DNA of 64,000 nucleotides, from assembly GCF_013184745.1 (NCBI RefSeq), contig NZ_JAATVU010000006.1, positions 1 through 64,000 on the forward strand, in the 5' to 3' direction. The notes under the pieces are model-generated. The model saw nothing but the letters and a program-made list of their open reading frames with translations, was not told the DNA's origin and did no database searches. This document shows positions 60,061 to 64,000 of the stretch, one piece after another. This stretch comes from Mangrovicoccus sp. HB161399 (GTDB taxonomy: Bacteria > Pseudomonadota > Alphaproteobacteria > Rhodobacterales > Rhodobacteraceae). Position 1 is the first letter of the stretch, and every line of letters begins with the position of its first letter. Both the position numbers and the translations under genes were made by a program.

Positions 60061-60166
60061 CAGTACTCTCCCGGGATTTTGGCCCGCCGTGTACCTGCGC
60101 GGAATTTGCCGCGCTGGCGGCGCTTCTCGGACCAGACATCGAACCCGACCGGAACCCTAAGCACCC
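60061..60166 (-). promoter_or_regulatory. Guanidine-I (ykkC) riboswitch leader
   Basis: On the minus strand the ykkC blocks occur in order: CTTAGGGTTCCGG (60161-60149), CTGGTCCGAGA (60135-60125), ACACGGCGGG (60092-60083) and TCCCGGGAGAG (60076-60066). The closing stem pairs GGTGC (about 60166-60162) with GTACT. These elements are the hallmark of the class-I guanidine riboswitch, which turns on export or detoxification genes when guanidine binds. It lies 81 bases before the binding-protein ATG and therefore controls the entire guanidine operon. Confidence 0.87.
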
Positions 60167-60745
60167 TGCACCTCCAGCAAAGCCGCGGCGCTTGCCGCCG
60201 GGCAAGGTCCTTGTCCCCGCGACAGCGCTTTCGCTCCCCGCTGCCGCGAATTTGGGCGGGAATGCGCGTGCGGGGCTGCCGGATTGGGCAGGGCGGGGCT
60301 GCGGGAAGGGAAATTCCGCCCGGAAAGGCGCCGCCGCGGCGCGCCCTCGGGTCCGGCCGGCCGGGGCGGGCGCCGGCCCGAATCTCCCCGGAGCGGGGTC
60401 CGGCGGCGCGCCATCGCCTGCCGGAGACGGCCGGGGCGGGCGATGCGGTTGCCGATGTGTCCGGCGCGCGGTGCGGGCGCCGCGCGGGTCCTGCGGGCGC
60501 ATGCTTGGCGGCGCCGGGGATGTCCTGCAGATTGCAGGCCGGCCTGCCGCAACCGCGGAAGTGGCAGCGGGCGCGGGGCGCCGCTCCGCCTGCCGGACGC
60601 GACTTGGAAACTTCACTTGACCGATGGCGGCGCCGGGCTTCAACTGTGGCTGGAAACGTTGACAAGTGTTGGTGTTCATTTCGGAATTTCGGATGCGGCG
60701 GCTCCCTCCGGGCCATGCCGATCCGCTTGGGAGGAGAAATTTCCA
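60167..60745. other. Intergenic region between the guanidine operon and the sulfatase
   Basis: About 580 bases, very GC-rich in the left two thirds (60190-60600) with no protein-like frame. The right part (60610-60720) is lower in GC and holds -35-like hexamers (TTGACC near 60617, TTGACA near 60659) without a clear -10; it presumably carries the sulfatase promoter. The promoter of the guanidine operon must lie just upstream of the riboswitch, but no convincing pair was read. Confidence 0.45.
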
Positions 60746-62299
60746 ATGACCGGTCCAAGACGACTTGCCGCCCGGGCCCTTGCCTGCGCGGCCCTGGCTG
60801 CGGGCATCGGCGCAGCCGCTGCGGCGCAGGACGCGCCCCGCCCGAATATCCTGGTGATCTGGGGCGATGACGTGGGGATGTGGAACATCTCCGCCTACCA
60901 CCGCGGCATGATGGCGGGCGAGACGCCGAACATCGACCGGATCGCCGCCGAGGGCATGCTGTTCATGGATCACTATGCCCAGGCCTCCTGCACGGCCGGG
61001 CGCGCGGCCTTCATTACCGGGCAGTACCCGCTGCGCGTCGGCCTTTCGACGGTCGGCCTGCCGGGCGCGCCGCAGGGCCTGTCCACCGAGGATCCGACCC
61101 TCGCCGAGATGCTGAAGCCGCTGGGCTACCGCACCGGGCAGTTCGGCAAGAACCATCTGGGCGACAGGGACGAACACCTGCCGACCAACCATGGCTTCGA
61201 CGAGTTCTTCGGCATCCTCTACCATCTCAATGCCGGCGAATATACCGAACAGCCAGACTATCCCGCCGAGGCGCTGGAAGCCGCGGGAATGGGGCAGCGC
61301 GGCATGATCCACAGCTTCGCCACCGCCGATGGCGGGCAGGAGATCGAGGATCTCGGCCCCTTCGGCCAGGATGTCCAGCGCCATATCGACCAGGACGTGC
61401 TTGAGGAGAGCAAGCGCTTCATCACCGAGGCGGCGGAGGCGGGCGAGCCGTTCTTCGTCTGGCACAACGCTACGCGGATGCATTACCGCACGAACCTGGA
61501 CGAGCACTATGACGGCATCACCGGGCTCGGCAACGTCTATGCCGACGGCATGGTGGAGCTGGATGACGACGTGGGCGAGCTCCTGGGCTTGCTCGACGAG
61601 CTGGGCATCGCCGACAACACCATGGTCATGTTCTCGACCGACAATGGCGCGGCCTCGAATTCCTGGCCCGACGGCGGCAACCAGCCCTTCCGCGGCGAGA
61701 AGGGCGTCGGCGGCTACGAGGGCGGCTTCAAGGTGCCGATGATGGTCAAATGGCCGGGCCTGATCCCCTCGGGCACCACCACGGGCGAGCTGATGACGAT
61801 GGAGGACTGGATTCCCACGATCATGTCCCAGCTGGGCGAGCCCGAGCTGAAGCAGGAACTGCTGGAAGGCACCGATATCGGCGGCAGGACCTACAAGGTC
61901 CATCTCGACGGCTACGACCAGACGCCGATGCTGAAGAAGGAGGGCCCGTCGAACCGCAAGGAGTTCTTCTTCTTCACCGAGACGACCTTCCACGGGCTGC
62001 GCTATGGCGAATGGAAGTTCCTGTTCACCAGCCAGGACCGCTGGTTCAACGGCCAGCAGTACGAGATGACCTCGCCGCTGATCACCCGGCTCGACCTCGA
62101 CCCGTTCGAGCGGTTCCACGAGGCGCGCGGCTTCGACGAATGGCAGGAGAACCGCTCCTGGGCGATCGGCCCGGCGCTGGGACTGGTCAACGAGTTCGTC
62201 GCCTCCTTCGAGGCCTTCCCGCCGCGCATCGCGAGCTTCTCGACCTCGGTCGAGGACATGTCGCGGACCATCATGCAGGCCGCTCCCCCGCCGCAGTAG
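60746..62299 (+). CDS. Exported Cys-type sulfatase (arylsulfatase family)
   Basis: A 517-residue exported enzyme. A signal peptide of about 27 residues ends AAAAAQD. The opening PNILVIWGDDVGMW has the Asp pair for Ca2+, and SCTAGRAAF contains the C-x-A-x-R formylglycine site (Cys82), so it needs formylglycine-generating enzyme, which is not in this window. HNATRMHY and FSTDNGAASNSWPDG complete the metal/substrate site. Length is typical. Acts on a sulfate ester outside the cytoplasm; substrate unknown. ATG at 60746 with GGAGGAGA upstream. Confidence 0.9.
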   Translation: MTGPRRLAARALACAALAAGIGAAAAAQDAPRPNILVIWGDDVGMWNISAYHRGMMAGETPNIDRIAAEGMLFMDHYAQASCTAGRAAFITGQYPLRVGLSTVGLPGAPQGLSTEDPTLAEMLKPLGYRTGQFGKNHLGDRDEHLPTNHGFDEFFGILYHLNAGEYTEQPDYPAEALEAAGMGQRGMIHSFATADGGQEIEDLGPFGQDVQRHIDQDVLEESKRFITEAAEAGEPFFVWHNATRMHYRTNLDEHYDGITGLGNVYADGMVELDDDVGELLGLLDELGIADNTMVMFSTDNGAASNSWPDGGNQPFRGEKGVGGYEGGFKVPMMVKWPGLIPSGTTTGELMTMEDWIPTIMSQLGEPELKQELLEGTDIGGRTYKVHLDGYDQTPMLKKEGPSNRKEFFFFTETTFHGLRYGEWKFLFTSQDRWFNGQQYEMTSPLITRLDLDPFERFHEARGFDEWQENRSWAIGPALGLVNEFVASFEAFPPRIASFSTSVEDMSRTIMQAAPPPQ

Positions 62300-62329
62300 G
62301 GCTCCGGCACGCTGCCGATGGGACATTCG

Positions 62330-62362
62330 AACGCCTCCGGAGCACGCTCCGGAGGCGTTTCC
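62330..62362 (+). terminator. Rho-independent terminator after the sulfatase gene
   Basis: AACGCCTCCGGAGC (62330-62343) and GCTCCGGAGGCGTT (62346-62359) form a perfect 14-bp stem with a two-base centre, followed by TTCC. It starts 30 bases after the stop codon. Confidence 0.8.
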
Positions 62363-62979
62363 ATGCCGTGCTCCGGAACCGCGCGGGGCAGCGGAGAACG
62401 CAGCTGCAGCCGCAAGGACAATGGCCGGCAAGGAGATGGCTGGGCAGCGGCAATGGCGGCCCGGATGTTGCGCTGGTCCTCGGGTCGTCGGGGCATGCCC
62501 CGGGTCCAACGGCGGCGCGTTCCGTTGCGCGGGCTGTTCGGAATGGCGTCGTTGCGGCATGCCCGCGACGGGCCGCAGGCGCGGCCGTCCGGCGCATCCA
62601 GCTCAAGCCAATGCCGCTGTCCACGGCGCCCCGGCCCAAGTGCGGTGGAGAGGCCAGGGGCCCGCCCTGCAACCGCTGGCCCGGCCAGCGCCGAGGCAGA
62701 AGGCGCTCCATGCGGTCGGAAAGGGCACCGAGCTTGGCGTCCATGCCTTGCGCGGGCGGGAAGGGACCATTCGTGGGCTGTCGTCCCGCAAGCGGGACGG
62801 ACCGGGTTCATCAGGTCCGGCAGGCATGTGGTCCCGAGGACCGAATTTTGATCCGCCTCGGTCGGCAAGCCGGAACCGGTCCTCCGGCGCGCGTATCCGG
62901 GAGCGGTCAAGAACCGCACAGGCCGACCGAAATCATGCTGCTCCGTCCCTGGCCGCTGAACCCATAAAGGGGATTTCCC
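62363..62979. other. Gene-free stretch before the IS5 relic
   Basis: About 620 bases with no supported gene. One minus-strand reading near 62650-62790 looks vaguely transposase-like (LSDRMERLLPRRWPGQ) but no ordered set of motifs was found. Likely decayed mobile or host DNA. Confidence 0.4.
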
Positions 62980-63720
62980 ATGCCATCGGTCGATGATTCA
63001 CTTCCTGCGATGGCGGTGGGCATGGCACGTTTCGATCTGACCGATTTCGAAAGCGGGATGATCCAGATCCTCCTGCCCAATAGGCCGCCCAATAAGCCGC
63101 GCGGGGTGGCGCGGCTGGATGACCGGCGGGTGCTGAACGGGATCTTCAGGGTGCTCAGGACCGGTTCGCCCTGGCGCGACTTGCCCGAACGCTACGGCCC
63201 CCACGCCACCGTCCACAACGTCTGGGCCAAGGCGGGTGTCTGGGTGCAGGTCTTCGAAACCATTTCGGAAAAATCTCCCGACAGCATGCAGTTCGTCGAC
63301 AGCTCGGCCATCCGCGCCCGCCAGCACGCAGCCGCGGGCAAAATGGGGGCGAGGATCATGCCATTGGCCATTCTCGTGGCGGACTGAGCACCAAGATCAA
63401 CGCGATGGTCGAGCATCGTGGCCTGCCGGTGGCGATCGCTCTCTCACCGGGGGCAGGCCTCCGGCAGGGCTGCAGTCGGCGATCTCCCGGCAGCCCATGG
63501 CGGGCGGGGCCACATCCCCGCGCAGCGTGACCGCAAGGTTCAGCGTTCGGTCGATGCCGCGCTCTATCGACCACGCAATCTCATCGAGCGGTTTTTCAAC
63601 AAGCTCAAGCATTTCCGAAAGATCGCGACACGACGCGAGAAGACTGCCCGCAATTGCCTCTCCGCCGTCCTCCTCGCACCACCACGCCTCTCGCTCAGGT
63701 CTTATGAGTCCGCTTCCTAG
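62980..63720 (+). pseudogene. Frameshifted IS5-family transposase
   Basis: The 5' part reads MARFDLTDFESGMIQILLPN (from ATG 63022), then DDRRVLNGIFRVLRTGSPWRDLPERYGPHATVHNVWAKAGVW, cut as RVLNGIFRVLRTGSPWRDLP, the IS5 N-terminal block. Near 63350-63390 the frame breaks: STKINAMVEHRGLPVAIALSPG continues in another frame, and a third frame resumes as YRPRNLIERFFNKLKHFRKIATR to the TAG at 63720. A central segment with catalytic residues is missing. An extra PNRP repeat sits in the N-terminal part. The element is inactive. Confidence 0.85.
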
Positions 63721-64000
63721 CGGCTGCGCTGCCAGTCCCCGGCGGCGGCCACCTGGCTGCGGATGAACTCCACCACTGCCTGCACGCGGTGGATGGCGCG
63801 CAGGCTCTCGTGATAGGCCAGCCAGTAGGAGCGGGTGACGGTCATCTCCGGCAACACCCGTGCCAGGCCCGGATCGTCGCCGACGATGAAGTCGTGCAGC
63901 ACGCCGATCCCGGCGCCGCCGCGCACCGCCTCAAGCTGGCCGAAGGCCGTGGAGATCGCGATGGTCGGGCGGGTCTCGCCGAAGAACTCGGTGACGTAGT
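63717..64000 (-). CDS. LysR family regulator, C-terminal part (truncated by the window edge)
   Basis: The last 94 codons of a LysR substrate-binding domain: TAFGQLEAVRGGAGIGVLHDFIVGDDPGLARVLPE (short form) and a C-terminal helix with SYWLAYHESLRAIHRVQAVVEFIRSQV, cut as YHESLRAIHRVQAVVEFI, typical of the family. The N-terminal HTH lies beyond the window. Its stop codon overlaps the end of the IS5 relic, so the relic inserted or decayed right at its 3' side. Confidence 0.82.
   Translation of the reverse strand, partial: YVTEFFGETRPTIAISTAFGQLEAVRGGAGIGVLHDFIVGDDPGLARVLPEMTVTRSYWLAYHESLRAIHRVQAVVEFIRSQVAAAGDWQRSR

Noticed and set aside
60284-62560. Very long minus-strand reading (over 700 codons) antisense to the sulfatase
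   Set aside because: Follows codon-phase mirror of a clear sulfatase on the plus strand; no motif; the binding-protein gene has its own ATG, signal peptide and ribosome site.
62363-62979. Another transposase fragment upstream of the IS5 relic
   Set aside because: One possible helix-like run only; evidence too thin.

Overview
The window is GC-rich (roughly 70%) bacterial chromosome, densely coded on both strands. It contains many ATG/GTG stop-start overlaps, DUF1127, TRAP and ABC solute transporters, a bacteriophytochrome with its heme oxygenase, and PaoABC-like and NQR-type enzymes. Together these suggest an alphaproteobacterium of the Rhodobacteraceae/Paracoccaceae type. Nothing looks plasmid- or phage-borne. 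Mobile DNA is limited to two dead insertion sequences, an IS3 relic at 27.7-29.0 kb and an IS5 relic at 63.0-63.7 kb.

Layout. 0.5-4.6 kb: a zinc metallopeptidase with an FNT channel, an AI-2E family permease and a GNAT enzyme. 4.6-10.3 kb: an FCD-type GntR regulator divergent from a PotABCD-like ABC importer that ends in an Asp/Glu/hydantoin racemase. 10.3-14.4 kb: serine hydrolase, HAD phosphatase, glycerate 2-kinase, second GNAT, DUF1127. 14.7-20.1 kb: esterase, then bphO-bphP and a PAS protein. 20.1-27.3 kb: a five-heme periplasmic cytochrome divergent from an NQR-type operon (A, small ORF, B, C, D, E, F, CBS). 27.3-30.0 kb: gene desert with the dead IS3 element. 30.0-35.0 kb: a CheY-like receiver and a molybdenum hydroxylase (PaoABC-like) with a divergent TetR gene. 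35.0-41.2 kb: peptide ABC importer and M19 dipeptidase. 41.5-45.1 kb: folate operon pabB-pabA-pabC-folBK. 45.2-48.0 kb: UTRA-type GntR regulator, flavin monooxygenase, aldo/keto reductase. 48.1-53.5 kb: TRAP transporter, M20 deacetylase, DoeA-like M24 hydrolase. 53.8-55.1 kb: LnmK-like protein and SRPBCC protein. 55.1-60.2 kb: guanidine operon. 60.7-62.3 kb: sulfatase. 63.7 kb to the end: 3' part of a LysR regulator.

The most interesting system is the minus-strand operon at 55.1-60.2 kb. Its leader carries recognisable guanidine-I (ykkC) riboswitch elements. These are followed by an ABC importer (binding protein, permease, ATPase), a ureohydrolase resembling the Ni-dependent guanidine hydrolase GdmH, a protein with 19 His in its first 40 residues, and a 51-residue exported or membrane protein. 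No HypA/HypB-like nickel chaperone genes are present, so the His-rich protein is a candidate replacement. The second is the NQR-type operon. Its B subunit is short and lacks the covalent-FMN motif, a 60-codon ORF is wedged between A and B, and a pentaheme cytochrome is encoded divergently, suggesting a modified electron route to the periplasm.

Several likely operators were read directly: a TetR-type inverted repeat inside the spacer of a near-consensus promoter (34351-34379), inverted repeats at both GntR genes, and a tandem palindromic repeat at 53664-53713. All functions rest on recognising motifs and family sequence; no database search was run.
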